This document shows positions 26,506 to 35,610 of a DNA stretch of 64,000 nt, one piece after another. Position 1 is the stretch's first letter; every line of letters begins with the position of its first letter. Below the pieces are notes generated by a model. It had not been told where the DNA came from and made no database searches. It saw only the letters and a program-made list of their open reading frames with translations. A program made the translations under genes and the position numbers. This stretch comes from CAWKEY01 sp963696315. Lineage in GTDB: Bacteria > Pseudomonadota > Gammaproteobacteria > Methylococcales > Methylomonadaceae. The stretch spans positions 54,324-118,323 of the forward strand of contig CAVOJU010000034.1 in the NCBI GenBank assembly GCA_963696315.1, written 5' to 3'.

Positions 26506-28512
26506 TTACGACAACATTGTTTTCAAGTGCGCCAGGCTGGCCTTGCCGCGCTCTTTAAGCACTTCCGGCGCCAATTGTTTCTTGTTGACCCATTCCAGAT
26601 CGTCGGCGGGCAATTCGTTTAAAAACCGGCTCGGCTCGCATTCGCTGATTTCGCCGTAGCGCTTGCGATGCGTGCAATAGCTAAAGGTCAGGCTGAGCTG
26701 GGCGCGGGTTATGCCGACATAGGCCAGGCGGCGTTCTTCTTCGATGTTGTCGGTTTCGATGCTGTTTTGGTGGGGCAGGATATTTTCTTCCATGCCGATC
26801 AGAAAAACATGCGGGAATTCCAGGCCTTTGGCGGCATGCAACGTCATCAGGCTGACCTGGTCGCCGGCCTCTTCTTCCTGACTCCGTTCCATGATGTCCA
26901 TCAGCATGATTTTGGCGACGATTTCGGCCAGCGGCTTGTCGCTGTTGCTGTCTTTGGCGGCCATGCGCTTGAGCCATTCAATCAGCTCGAAGACATTGCC
27001 CATTTTGCGCTTGGCCGATTCGGGGGTTTTGCTGTTTTCCTGCAACCACTGTTCATAGGCGATATGATCGATCATCTGTTCGATGACGGCGAAGGTGTCG
27101 CCGAGCTCGATTCGGTCTGCGGTATCGAGCACCCAGTTGCGGAACTTTTCCAGCCGTTGCGTGGCTTTATCGGAAAGCCGTTGCGCGAGCCCCAGTTCGG
27201 CGCTGGCGGCAAACAGGCTGATATGGCGCTCATTGGCGTAATCGCCGAGTTTTTCAAGGGTGGTCGGGCCGATTTCGCGCCGAGGCGTGTTGATAATGCG
27301 CAAAAACGCCGCATCATCATCCTGATTGACCAACAAGCGCAGGTAGGCCAGGATGTCCTTGATTTCGGTATAGGCAAAAAACGAGGTGCTGCCGCTGATG
27401 AAGTAGGGGATGTTGTTTTCCCGGAGGCCCCGCTCGAATAACCGGGACTGATGGTTGCCGCGATATAAAATCGCATAATCCTGATAACTGCCGCCGGTTT
27501 TGAATTTATGGTGAATGATTTCCGAGACGATCTGCTGGGCTTCGATGACTTCATCTTTATGGCTTAAAACGCGTAGCGGGTCGCCGTAGCCCAGCTCGCT
27601 CCAGAGCCTTTTTTCAAAGGCATGGGGATTGTTGGCGATGAGCTGGTTGGCGACCTTCAGGATGCGGCCGCTGGAGCGGTAATTTTGCTCCAGCTTGATG
27701 ACCTGCAAACGGGCATAGTCTTTTTGCAATTGCGCCAGATTCTCGGGCTGCGCGCCGCGCCAGGCGTAAATGGACTGGTCGTCATCGCCGACCACTGTAA
27801 AGCGCCCCAGGCTGCCGGCGATTAGGCGGACCAGCTGGTATTGGGTGATATTGGTATCCTGATATTCATCGACCAGCAAATAACGGATCTTGTTTTGCCA
27901 TTTTTCCAAAATGGCCGGCTGCTGCTGAAACAGCAACACCGGCAGCAGGATCAGATCGTCAAAATCGACGGCGTTGTAAGCCTTCAGGCTGCGGGTATAA
28001 TCCGTGTACAGCGTCGCCGCCGGATATTGCTCTGCAGTAGCCGTTGACAGGGCCTGTTCCGGGGTAACGAAGGCGTTTTTCCATTGCCCGATTTGCCAGG
28101 CATAACGATCGGCATGGTCAACATCACAGTTCTGAACCGTGCTGTGGCTGATCAGGTTACGCAGCAGCGTGTGCTTGTCCTGCTCGTCAAAGAGGGTCAG
28201 CCCAGATTTATAGCCCAGGGTTTTATGCTCCGCGCGCAAAATATCCAGCCCCAGGGAATGAAAGGTCGAAACCCTTAGCCCGCGGATTTGCTTGTCATCC
28301 AGCAGTTTGGATACGCGGGATTTCATTTCCCGCGCGGCCTTGTTGGTAAAGGTGACCGCGGCAATATTGCGCGCCGGCATACCTTGTTTAACCAGATAGG
28401 CGATTTTCTCGGTAATCACGCGCGTCTTGCCGCTGCCGGCGCCGGCCAGCACCAACAAGGGGTGGTCAATCGCTTTTACAGCGTCTTGTTGCTGGGAGTT
28501 TAATTTGGACAT
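26506..28512 (-). CDS. rep: ATP-dependent DNA helicase Rep
   Basis: A 668-residue SF1A helicase, near the 673 of E. coli Rep. It has Q motif NSQQQDAV, Walker A LAGAGSGKTR (about residues 23-31), motif Ia AVTFTNKAAREMKSR, motif II VDEYQDTN, motif III GDDDQSIYAWRGA, motif IV/V SLMTLHAAKGLEFPHV, and motif VI EERRLAYVGITRA. Length and the compact C-terminus favour Rep over UvrD. It unwinds DNA at replication forks and removes bound proteins. Frame intact. tRNA-Arg follows it. Confidence 0.94.
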   Translation of the reverse strand: MSKLNSQQQDAVKAIDHPLLVLAGAGSGKTRVITEKIAYLVKQGMPARNIAAVTFTNKAAREMKSRVSKLLDDKQIRGLRVSTFHSLGLDILRAEHKTLGYKSGLTLFDEQDKHTLLRNLISHSTVQNCDVDHADRYAWQIGQWKNAFVTPEQALSTATAEQYPAATLYTDYTRSLKAYNAVDFDDLILLPVLLFQQQPAILEKWQNKIRYLLVDEYQDTNITQYQLVRLIAGSLGRFTVVGDDDQSIYAWRGAQPENLAQLQKDYARLQVIKLEQNYRSSGRILKVANQLIANNPHAFEKRLWSELGYGDPLRVLSHKDEVIEAQQIVSEIIHHKFKTGGSYQDYAILYRGNHQSRLFERGLRENNIPYFISGSTSFFAYTEIKDILAYLRLLVNQDDDAAFLRIINTPRREIGPTTLEKLGDYANERHISLFAASAELGLAQRLSDKATQRLEKFRNWVLDTADRIELGDTFAVIEQMIDHIAYEQWLQENSKTPESAKRKMGNVFELIEWLKRMAAKDSNSDKPLAEIVAKIMLMDIMERSQEEEAGDQVSLMTLHAAKGLEFPHVFLIGMEENILPHQNSIETDNIEEERRLAYVGITRAQLSLTFSYCTHRKRYGEISECEPSRFLNELPADDLEWVNKKQLAPEVLKERGKASLAHLKTMLS

Positions 28513-28640
28513 GGCTGAGTCAAAAGAAGGGCCTTATAAAGCTGGGATGGTTTTCATTTGCGATTTACCCTGGTCATGCTTCCAGCAAGTAGGGGTGGCA
28601 CAGCTTTGGTACTCAGCCATTTTATTATGATGGGAAAACT

Positions 28641-28685
28641 GTAGGTGCGAATTCATTCGCACTGTGCGGATAAATCCGCACCTAC
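28641..28685. repeat. GTAGGTGCG-type palindromic repeat, copy B
   Basis: A 45-base near-perfect palindrome, gtaggtgcgaattcattcgc ... gcggataaatccgcacctac, between dcd and rep. It has GTAGGTGCGxAxxxAT termini and a central CACTGTG. It is the cleanest of the three copies. Confidence 0.85.
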
Positions 28686-28701
28686 ACGACACATGCTGCT
28701 A

Positions 28702-29268
28702 TTAGGCTTTTGGCAAAGTCACGCCGGTCTGGCCCTGGTATTTGCCGCCCCGGTCTTTGTAAGACGTTTCACAGACTTCATCAGCACCCAGGAACAGCAT
28801 TTGCGCGACGCCTTCGTTGGCGTAGATTTTTGCCGGCAGGGTCGTGGTATTGGAAAATTCCAAGGTGACATGGCCCTCCCATTCGGGCTCCAGCGGCGTG
28901 ACGTTGACAATAATCCCGCAGCGGGCATAGGTGGATTTGCCCAGACAAATCGTCAAGACATCACGCGGAATGCGGAAGTATTCAACCGTGCGCGCCAGCG
29001 CAAAGGAGTTGGGCGGGATGATGCAGACATCGGACTTCACATCGACAAAGCTGTTGGAGTCGAAGTCTTTGGGATCGACGATGGCCGAATTGATATTGGT
29101 GAAAATCTTGAATTCATCGGAGCAGCGGACATCATAGCCGTAACTGGAAGTGCCGTAGGAAATAACCCGGCCAGCTCCGGCATCCCTGATCTGTCCGCTT
29201 TCAAAGGGCTCAATCATGCCGTGCTGTTGCGCCATGCGGCGTATCCATTTGTCCGATTTAATACTCAT
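28702..29268 (-). CDS. dcd: dCTP deaminase
   Basis: A 188-residue protein of the Pseudomonas-type Dcd length. Signature segments are GYDVRCSDEF, RTVEYFRIPRDVLTICLGKSTYARCG (the Ser/Arg pair that binds phosphate), and VTLEFSNTT with the catalytic Glu. It turns dCTP into dUTP, the start of dTTP synthesis. It sits between rep and mrp on the minus strand. The ribosome-binding site is weak. Frame intact, and I see no fused dUTPase domain, so it is the monofunctional form. Confidence 0.95.
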   Translation of the reverse strand: MSIKSDKWIRRMAQQHGMIEPFESGQIRDAGAGRVISYGTSSYGYDVRCSDEFKIFTNINSAIVDPKDFDSNSFVDVKSDVCIIPPNSFALARTVEYFRIPRDVLTICLGKSTYARCGIIVNVTPLEPEWEGHVTLEFSNTTTLPAKIYANEGVAQMLFLGADEVCETSYKDRGGKYQGQTGVTLPKA

Positions 29269-29332
29269 GAGATGTTAAATACTCTTTAATTATATGAAAA
29301 AAACTCGCTAATTTTCACATGGGTGGGGTTTA

Positions 29333-29422
29333 GGTGCAAGGTTCAAGGTTCAAGGTCAAGGTTCAAGGTTCAAGGGGCAAGGGGCAAGGGGCAAGGGGCA
29401 AGGGGCAAGGGGCAAGGTGCAA
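29333..29422. repeat. Tandem heptanucleotide repeats (GGTTCAA / GGGGCAA)
   Basis: About 13 units of seven bases: GGTGCAA, then four GGTTCAA units interrupted by one six-base GGTCAA, then six perfect GGGGCAA (29374-29415), then GGTGCAA. An inverted copy of part of the motif follows (cttgcgccttgaacc, about 29436-29450). The tract lies between dcd and mrp and is not within a coding frame I trust. Unit-number changes by slippage would be expected. Confidence 0.9.
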
Positions 29423-29456
29423 GTCCTCTTGAATCTTGCGCCTTGAACCTGCTTTT

Positions 29457-30548
29457 TTAAGTATTCTGCACAATAATATTGGGAAACTTGCTGCTGAAAT
29501 CCTTGGCGGCCAGGGCCAGTTTTGCCGAGGCTTTGCGGGCGATTTGCTTATAAATTTGCGCCGGGCGGCCATCAGGATCAGCCACTACGGTTGGCCTGCC
29601 GCAATCGGCGTATTTGCGAATGGTAATATCCAGCGGCAGTGAACCCAGGAACGCAATGTTATTTTTTTCGGCCATGGCCATGCCGCCGCCTTCGCCAAAA
29701 ATGGCTTCTTCGTGGCCACAGTTGCTGCAGATATGCATGCTCATGTTCTCAACAATCCCCAGCACCGGCACGCTGACTTTTTCAAACATGCCCAAGCCGC
29801 GCTGGGCATCGATCAGGGCAATATCCTGCGGCGTGGTGACGATAATCGCGCCGCTGACCGGAATCTGCTGCGCCAGTGTCAATTGAATATCGCCGGTGCC
29901 GGGTGGCAAGTCGATAATCAGATAATCCAGATTAGACCAGTTGGTGTCCTTAAGCAGTTGCTGCAAGGCATTCGTTACCATGGGCCCGCGCCAGATCATC
30001 GGTTGGCCGGCATCAATCAGGTAACCGATAGAATTGGTCTGCACGCCATAAGATACTTTCGGCATCATGGTTTTGTTGTCTTCGCTGGCCGGATAGCCGG
30101 ACAAGCCGAGCATGGTGGGAATGCTCGGGCCGTAGATATCGGCATCGAGAATGCCGACAGTGGCGCCTTCTGCGGCCAGCGCCAGCGCCAGATTGACCGC
30201 GGTCGTCGATTTGCCGACGCCGCCCTTGCCGGAGGCCACGGCGATGATGTTTTTTACCTGGGGCAGGGGTTTCAATGCCTGCTGCACGGCATGAGAAATG
30301 ATTTTTACCGTGACTTCTACGCTGATTTTACCGATGCCTGGCAATGCTTGCAGGTGCTGTTCAACCGCCGATTTTAGTTCGGGAATATAGCTTTTGGCCG
30401 GGTAACCCAGCTCAAGTTTCACATTGACAGAGGAGCCTTCGATTACAATCGCTTTCACCGATTTTGCAGAAACCAGATCGGCGCCGTTGTTGGGGTCGAT
30501 AAAGGTTTTTAGACGATTTTCTATATCCGCTTTTTCGATGTTTGCCAT
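29457..30548 (-). CDS. mrp: Mrp/ApbC iron-sulfur carrier ATPase
   Basis: A 363-residue protein: an N-terminal MIP18-like domain (about residues 5-85) and a P-loop ATPase with GKGGVGKST at 107-115, then ADIYGPSIPTMLG and IDLPPGTGDIQLTLAQ. The CSNC motif near residue 273 binds a bridging [4Fe-4S] cluster. It carries Fe-S clusters to apoproteins in the cytoplasm. GGAG stands five bases before the ATG. It is divergent from metG with about 200 bases between, the same arrangement as in E. coli. Fe-S-rich rnf genes lie a few kb away. Confidence 0.95.
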   Translation of the reverse strand: MANIEKADIENRLKTFIDPNNGADLVSAKSVKAIVIEGSSVNVKLELGYPAKSYIPELKSAVEQHLQALPGIGKISVEVTVKIISHAVQQALKPLPQVKNIIAVASGKGGVGKSTTAVNLALALAAEGATVGILDADIYGPSIPTMLGLSGYPASEDNKTMMPKVSYGVQTNSIGYLIDAGQPMIWRGPMVTNALQQLLKDTNWSNLDYLIIDLPPGTGDIQLTLAQQIPVSGAIIVTTPQDIALIDAQRGLGMFEKVSVPVLGIVENMSMHICSNCGHEEAIFGEGGGMAMAEKNNIAFLGSLPLDITIRKYADCGRPTVVADPDGRPAQIYKQIARKASAKLALAAKDFSSKFPNIIVQNT

Positions 30549-30752
30549 GTTTGCTCCATGTAACTGAATCAGGTGACGAAAGAAGGTGGGAACAAAATCC
30601 GCTAATAATCAATCTTTACGCTCTGGAATGGCGGGCATTTTACAGATTTTGCCATAAAATGCATTTTTTAGTCCGCGCCATGCTCGAGCTCTGCCTGTTT
30701 TATGCCATAATAGGCGGCCCTTTGGTCTTCCAACTGCTTGCTATTTTGCCCT

Positions 30753-32772
30753 ATGCCGCCCAGAAAAATTCTCGTTACCAGCGCTCTACCTTACGCCAAT
30801 GGCCCCATCCACTTGGGGCATCTGGTGGAGTATATTCAAACTGATATTTGGGTGCGCTTTCAGAAACAACGCGGCAACCTATGCTACTACGTGTGCGCAG
30901 ATGATACGCACGGCACACCGATCATGCTGAAGGCCGACCGGGAAGGCATCAGTCCCGAGCAATTGATTGCCCGGGTCGGCGAAGAACACGTGGCTGACTT
31001 TACCGAGTTTGGCGTTGCCTTTGATAATTATCACAGCACCCATTCCGAAGAAAACAAGGCCTTTTCGGCGCTGATTTACAAGCGCCTGCGCGAAGGCGGT
31101 CATATCAGCTCACGCACCATCACCCAGGCGTACGATCCGGTTAAACATATGTTTTTACCCGATCGTTTTATCAGAGGCGAATGCCCAAAATGCGGGGCTG
31201 CCGACCAATACGGCGACAGTTGCGAAGCCTGCGGCGCAAACTATGCGCCGACCGAACTGAAAAATGCGATTTCCGTTGTGTCCGGTGAAAAACCCATCGA
31301 AAAAGATTCTCTGCATTACTTTTTCAATCTGGCCGACTTCAGCGACATGCTGGAGACCTGGACACATGCCGGACACTTGCAGCCTGAAGTGCGCAACAAG
31401 ATGGCTGAATGGCTGGAAGGCGGCCTGCAGCAATGGGATATAAGCCGCGATGCCCCTTATTTCGGTTTTGAAATTCCCGATGCCCCCGGCAAATACTTTT
31501 ATGTCTGGCTGGATGCGCCCATCGGTTACATGGCCAGCTTTAAAAACCTATGTGATAAGCAGGGCCTTGATTTCAATGAATTCTGGGCCAAAGACAGCGA
31601 TGCCGAGCTGTATCACTTTATTGGCAAGGACATCATTTATTTTCACGCCCTGTTCTGGCCGGCGATGTTGTATGGCGCTCAACTTAGAACTCCCAGCGCC
31701 ATTTTTGCGCACGGCTTTTTAACCGTGAACGGCGAAAAAATGTCCAAGTCGCGCGGTACCTTTATTACTGCAAGAACCTATCTGGATCACCTGAATCCGG
31801 AATACCTGCGGTATTATTTTGCCGCCAAACTGAGTGCGGGCGTCGATGATATCGACCTGAATTTTGACGACTTCAGTCAGCGCGTCAATTCCGATCTGGT
31901 CGGCAAAGTGGTCAATATCGCCAGCCGCTGCAGCGGTTTTATCAGCAAACGATTTGCCGGCGTGTTAGCCGGCCAGTGTTCCGAACCGGCCTTGTTTCAG
32001 GAATTTATCGACGCCAACGCCCACATCGCCGACTGTTATGAAACGCGCGAGTTTGGCAAGGCCATGCGTGAAATCATGGCCCTGGCCGACAAGGCCAATC
32101 AGTATATCGACGAGAAAAAACCCTGGCTGATCGCCAAGGAAGACGGCAAAGACGCTCAGCTGCACGAGGTCTGCTCGATGGGCCTAAACCTGTTCCGCCT
32201 GCTGGCGGTGTATTTAAAGCCGGTCATTCCGGTCGCTGGCCGCCAATGCGGAAAGTTTTTTAAACATCGGCAGCCAGGCCTGGCCCAATGAGGCCAAGCC
32301 CTTGGTCAGTCATGCCATTGATGAATTCAAGCCTTTAATGACCCGGGTTGAAGCGGACAAAATTGCCGCCATTATTGACGCATCGAAAGAAAATCTGGAA
32401 AAAACCGCCGCCGCGCCAAAAGCCAAAACTGCTGAGCCCATTGCCAAGACCATCGAATTTGATGATTTTGCCAAAATCGATCTGCGCATAGCCCGCATCA
32501 TCAAGGCGGCTCATGTCGAGGGCGCGGAGAAGTTGCTGCAACTGACGGTGGATATCGGCGATGAAACCCGCAACATTTTTGCCGGCATCAAATCCGCGTA
32601 TGCCCCGGAAGATCTGGAAGGCAAATTAACCGTCGTGGTCGCCAATCTGGCGCCCCGGAAAATGCGCTTTGGCGTGTCTGAAGGCATGGTATTGGCGGCA
32701 GGCCCCGGCGGCAAGGAGTTGTGGGTGTTAAGCCCGGATGACGGCGCGCAACCGGGGATGCGCGTTAAATAA
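30753..32772 (+). CDS. metG: Methionyl-tRNA synthetase, one frameshift
   Basis: The real start is MPPRKILVTSALPYANG at 30753. HLGH (residues 20-23) is the HIGH motif, the zinc knuckle is CPKCGAADQYGDSCEACG, and KMSKS is near 329. The C-terminal tRNA-binding domain begins FDDFAKIDLRIARI and ends VLSPDDGAQPGMRVK. The frame breaks near 32234: the first frame ends VIPVAGRQCGKF, whereas the next frame carries on LAANAESFLNIGSQ. The total of 2,020 bases is one more than a multiple of three, so one extra base explains it. The corrected length is about 672 residues, as in E. coli. An essential gene broken this way argues for a sequence error. The upstream ribosome-binding site is poor. Confidence 0.88.
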
Positions 32773-32934
32773 CTTGCTAACGATTCAGCGAGCTTTATCA
32801 TTCCTGGCGGAGCAAGGAATATCGAAGTCTTTATTTCGTATAAAAGTGAGGTTGAAAAAAACGTTAGCGTACCCAACGAAACCGGGCGCCTCTGTTAGGC
32901 ACGTCACCCTCGTTCCTTTGCCAAGCTTTTCGAG

Positions 32935-32978
32935 GTAGGTGCGGATTTATCCGCCCGGTGCGAATTTGTCGAACCTAA
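32935..32978. repeat. GTAGGTGCG-type palindromic repeat, copy C
   Basis: gtaggtgcggatttatccgc followed by ccggtgcgaatttgtcgaacc. It is the most diverged copy of the family, lying between metG and rnfA. It shares GTAGGTGCG, ATTTATCCGC and GGTGCGAAT with copies A and B. Confidence 0.7.
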
Positions 32979-33018
32979 CAATTGTTCAACTTAATTTGTC
33001 CGCGGTGTTCCCAAATAA

Positions 33019-33600
33019 ATGAAAGAATACCTCATCATTCTTGTCAGCACGATACTGGTCAATAACTTCGTACTGGTTAAGTTTCTGGGCCTGTGTCCGT
33101 TCATGGGCGTGTCCCGCAAACTGGAAACGGCGCTGGGCATGGGCCTGGCGACAACCTTTGTGCTGACGCTGTCATCGGTGTGCAGTTATCTGGTCAATCA
33201 CTACCTGCTGATGCCGCTGGAACTGGAGTATTTGCGCACCATTGCCTTTATTGTCGTGATCGCTTTTGTCGTGCAGTTCACCGAAATGGTCGTGCATAAA
33301 ACCAGTCCTTTGCTGTATCAGGTTCTGGGCATTTTTCTGCCGCTGATTACCACCAATTGCGCGGTATTGGGCGTGGCGCTGCTCAATGTGCAGGCGCAGC
33401 TCGGCTTTATGGAATCGGCGCTATACGGTTTCGGCGCGGCCATCGGTTTTTCTCTGGTGCTGACCCTGTTTGCCGGCTTGCGCGAAAGAATCGATGCCGC
33501 CGATGTGCCGGCGCCTTTCAAAGGCAATGCCGTCGCCCTGATTACCGCAGGCTTGATGTCGATGGCGTTCATGGGCTTTAGCGGCCTGGTGAAAGGCTGA
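33019..33600 (+). CDS. rnfA: Ion-translocating oxidoreductase subunit RnfA
   Basis: A 193-residue protein with six membrane helices, as in E. coli RsxA. It has the family pattern VNNFVLVKFLGLCPFMGVSRK near the start and LGIFLPLITTNCAVLGVALL, including the conserved Cys. With RnfE it forms the membrane core through which electrons pass, and a [2Fe-2S] cluster has been reported between RnfA and RnfE. The stop overlaps the rnfB ATG by one base (TGATG). The upstream 245-base gap contains palindromic copy C. Confidence 0.96.
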   Translation: MKEYLIILVSTILVNNFVLVKFLGLCPFMGVSRKLETALGMGLATTFVLTLSSVCSYLVNHYLLMPLELEYLRTIAFIVVIAFVVQFTEMVVHKTSPLLYQVLGIFLPLITTNCAVLGVALLNVQAQLGFMESALYGFGAAIGFSLVLTLFAGLRERIDAADVPAPFKGNAVALITAGLMSMAFMGFSGLVKG

Positions 33601-34130
33601 TGTTGCTGATTTGTCTGCTGTTTGCGGTTTTTGGCTTGATTCTGGGCTATGCAGCCATCCGTTTCAAGGTTGAAGGCAACCCGCTTGCAGAACGCATCAA
33701 CGCCCTGCTGCCGCAGACGCAATGCGGGCAGTGCGGTTTTCCCGGCTGCCGTCCTTATGCCGAAGCCATTGCCGCGGGTAATGCCGACATCAATCAGTGT
33801 CCACCGGGCGGTGCAGAAGGCGTTATGGCCCTGGCCGATTTACTGGGTCTGGCAGCCAAGCCCTTGAATGCTGAATTCGGCGCGCCAAAACCCAAAAGCG
33901 TGGCCCTGATCAACGAGGAGGACTGTATCGGCTGCGTCAAATGCATACAGGCCTGTCCGGTCGACGCCATTATCGGCGCGCCCAAACAGATGCACACCGT
34001 CATCATTGCCGAATGCACCGGCTGTGAGCTGTGCGTGGCGCCGTGTCCGGTCAACTGCATCAGCATGGAGCCTTTGGGCACCACCCTCAGCAACTGGCGC
34101 TGGCCGGAACCGGAATCTAGGCGTGGATAG
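33600..34130 (+). CDS. rnfB: Rnf electron transport subunit B (iron-sulfur)
   Basis: A 176-residue protein. One N-terminal hydrophobic helix (about residues 1-20) anchors it. The first cluster motif is CGQCGFPGCRPYAEAI...CPPGG, and two ferredoxin clusters follow: CIGCVKCIQACPV and CTGCELCVAPCPVNC. It accepts electrons from ferredoxin on the cytoplasmic side, or gives them to it. It ends 8 bases inside rnfC. Confidence 0.95.
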   Translation: MLLICLLFAVFGLILGYAAIRFKVEGNPLAERINALLPQTQCGQCGFPGCRPYAEAIAAGNADINQCPPGGAEGVMALADLLGLAAKPLNAEFGAPKPKSVALINEEDCIGCVKCIQACPVDAIIGAPKQMHTVIIAECTGCELCVAPCPVNCISMEPLGTTLSNWRWPEPESRRG

Positions 34131-35610
34131 AGTCTGGCCGTTTCGCGGCGGTGTGCAGCTGCCGGGATTCAAACAACTGTCGATGCAGCTGCCGCTAACC
34201 ACGGCGGCATTGCCTGCCGAGCTCATTTACCCCTTACAGCTACGCCCCGGCGTTAATGCCCAGGCCGTGGTTCAGGCCGGCGAGCGCGTATTGCGTGGAC
34301 AGGTCATCGCCGATTCCGCGCATGACCTGGGTACGCCGCTGCATGCGGCCAGTTCCGGCGTGATCCGCGGCATCGAAAACAGAATAGTTCCGCATCCATC
34401 GGGTTTGCCGGCTTCCTGCCTTATTCTGGATACCGACGGCCTGGATGAGCAATGGCTTTATCCCGCCAGGGACGATTTTCGTAAGTACACGCCAGAAGCC
34501 ATCCTCGGCATGATCCGCCAGGCCGGTATTGTGGGCTTGGGCGGCGCGGCATTTCCCACGGCGGTCAAGCTTGCGCCGGGCCCTGGCCGCCCTATCGACA
34601 CGCTGATCATCAATGGCGCCGAATGCGAGCCCTATATCACATGCGACGACTGCCTGCTCCAGTCTGCGCCGGAACAGCTCATTGCCGGCTCGCGCATTTT
34701 AATGCAGGCACTGCAAGTCTGGCGCTGCATCATCGCCGTTGAAGATACCATGCCGGAGGCTTTGGCCGCGGTGCAGAAAGCCCTGGCCGCACAGCCTGAC
34801 CGGCGCATTGATGTAGCCGCCGTGCCCACGGTGTATCCCGCAGGCGGCGAAAGGCAATTAATCAGTGTAGTGACGGGAAGAGAAACGCCCAGCGGCGGCA
34901 TTCCGGCCGATATTGGCGTGGTATGCCAGAATGCGGGCACCGCCGTTGCCGTTTACCAGGCTATCTGCACCGGCAAACCACTGACCGAACGCATCATCAC
35001 GGTGACCGGCCAGGGCGTCGCGCGGCCGCAAAACCTGAGGGTGCGCATCGGTACGCCGATCAAGGACCTGATCAGGCAATGCGGCGGCTATACCCCGCAC
35101 GTCGAACGCCTGATTATGGGCGGCCCGATGATGGGTTTTGCGCTGCCTAATGATGATATGCCGGTCGTCAAAGCCAGCAACTGCATTCTGGCCGCGAGCC
35201 GCGCCGAGATCCGCACAGAAAAGCAGGCCTCGCCCTGCATCCGTTGCGGGGATTGCGCCAATGCCTGCCCGGCCGGATTATTACCCCAGCAGCTTTACTG
35301 GTACAGCCGTTCCGGCAATGTCGAGCGCTGTCATGACTTTCATCTGGCGGACTGCATCGAATGCGGCTGCTGCGATATCGTTTGCCCCAGCCACATTACT
35401 TTGGTGCAGTATTTTCGTTTTGCCAAAGACAAACTGGCCGCCAAGGCGCAGGCCGCGGCCCAGGCCGAGCAGGCAAGGCGTCGTTTTGAGCAGCGTAATT
35501 TACGCAAGGAAAAAGACAACGCCGAAAAAGCAGCGCGTGCGCGCCAGAAAATAGCAGCCTTGGCGAAACTCAAATCGGCATCGGCCACAACAAGCGGGAG
35601 CGGTCAGTAA
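34123..35610 (+). CDS. rnfC: Rnf electron transport subunit C
   Basis: 495 residues from a GTG start at 34123 (V-D-R-V-W-P-F-R-G-G); the frame is open further upstream, but only this start gives the family's N-terminus. It has the NuoF-like FMN/NADH fold, with GLGGAAFPTAVKLAPGPG at about residues 135-155. Two [4Fe-4S] cluster motifs follow: CIRCGDCANACPAGLLPQ and CIECGCCDIVCPSHI. A charged C-terminal coil of about 60 residues (FAKDKLAAKAQAAAQAEQ) ends the protein; E. coli RsxC has a longer, repetitive tail. It binds NAD(H) at the membrane surface. GTG overlaps rnfB by 8 bases. Confidence 0.94.
   Translation: MDRVWPFRGGVQLPGFKQLSMQLPLTTAALPAELIYPLQLRPGVNAQAVVQAGERVLRGQVIADSAHDLGTPLHAASSGVIRGIENRIVPHPSGLPASCLILDTDGLDEQWLYPARDDFRKYTPEAILGMIRQAGIVGLGGAAFPTAVKLAPGPGRPIDTLIINGAECEPYITCDDCLLQSAPEQLIAGSRILMQALQVWRCIIAVEDTMPEALAAVQKALAAQPDRRIDVAAVPTVYPAGGERQLISVVTGRETPSGGIPADIGVVCQNAGTAVAVYQAICTGKPLTERIITVTGQGVARPQNLRVRIGTPIKDLIRQCGGYTPHVERLIMGGPMMGFALPNDDMPVVKASNCILAASRAEIRTEKQASPCIRCGDCANACPAGLLPQQLYWYSRSGNVERCHDFHLADCIECGCCDIVCPSHITLVQYFRFAKDKLAAKAQAAAQAEQARRRFEQRNLRKEKDNAEKAARARQKIAALAKLKSASATTSGSGQ

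Noticed and set aside
26668..27441. A 257-codon open frame on the plus strand opposite rep
   Set aside because: It is antisense to well-conserved Rep helicase motifs, has no ribosome-binding site and reads as low-complexity shadow.
29333..29450. CRISPR-like array
   Set aside because: The units are seven-base head-to-tail repeats without spacers.
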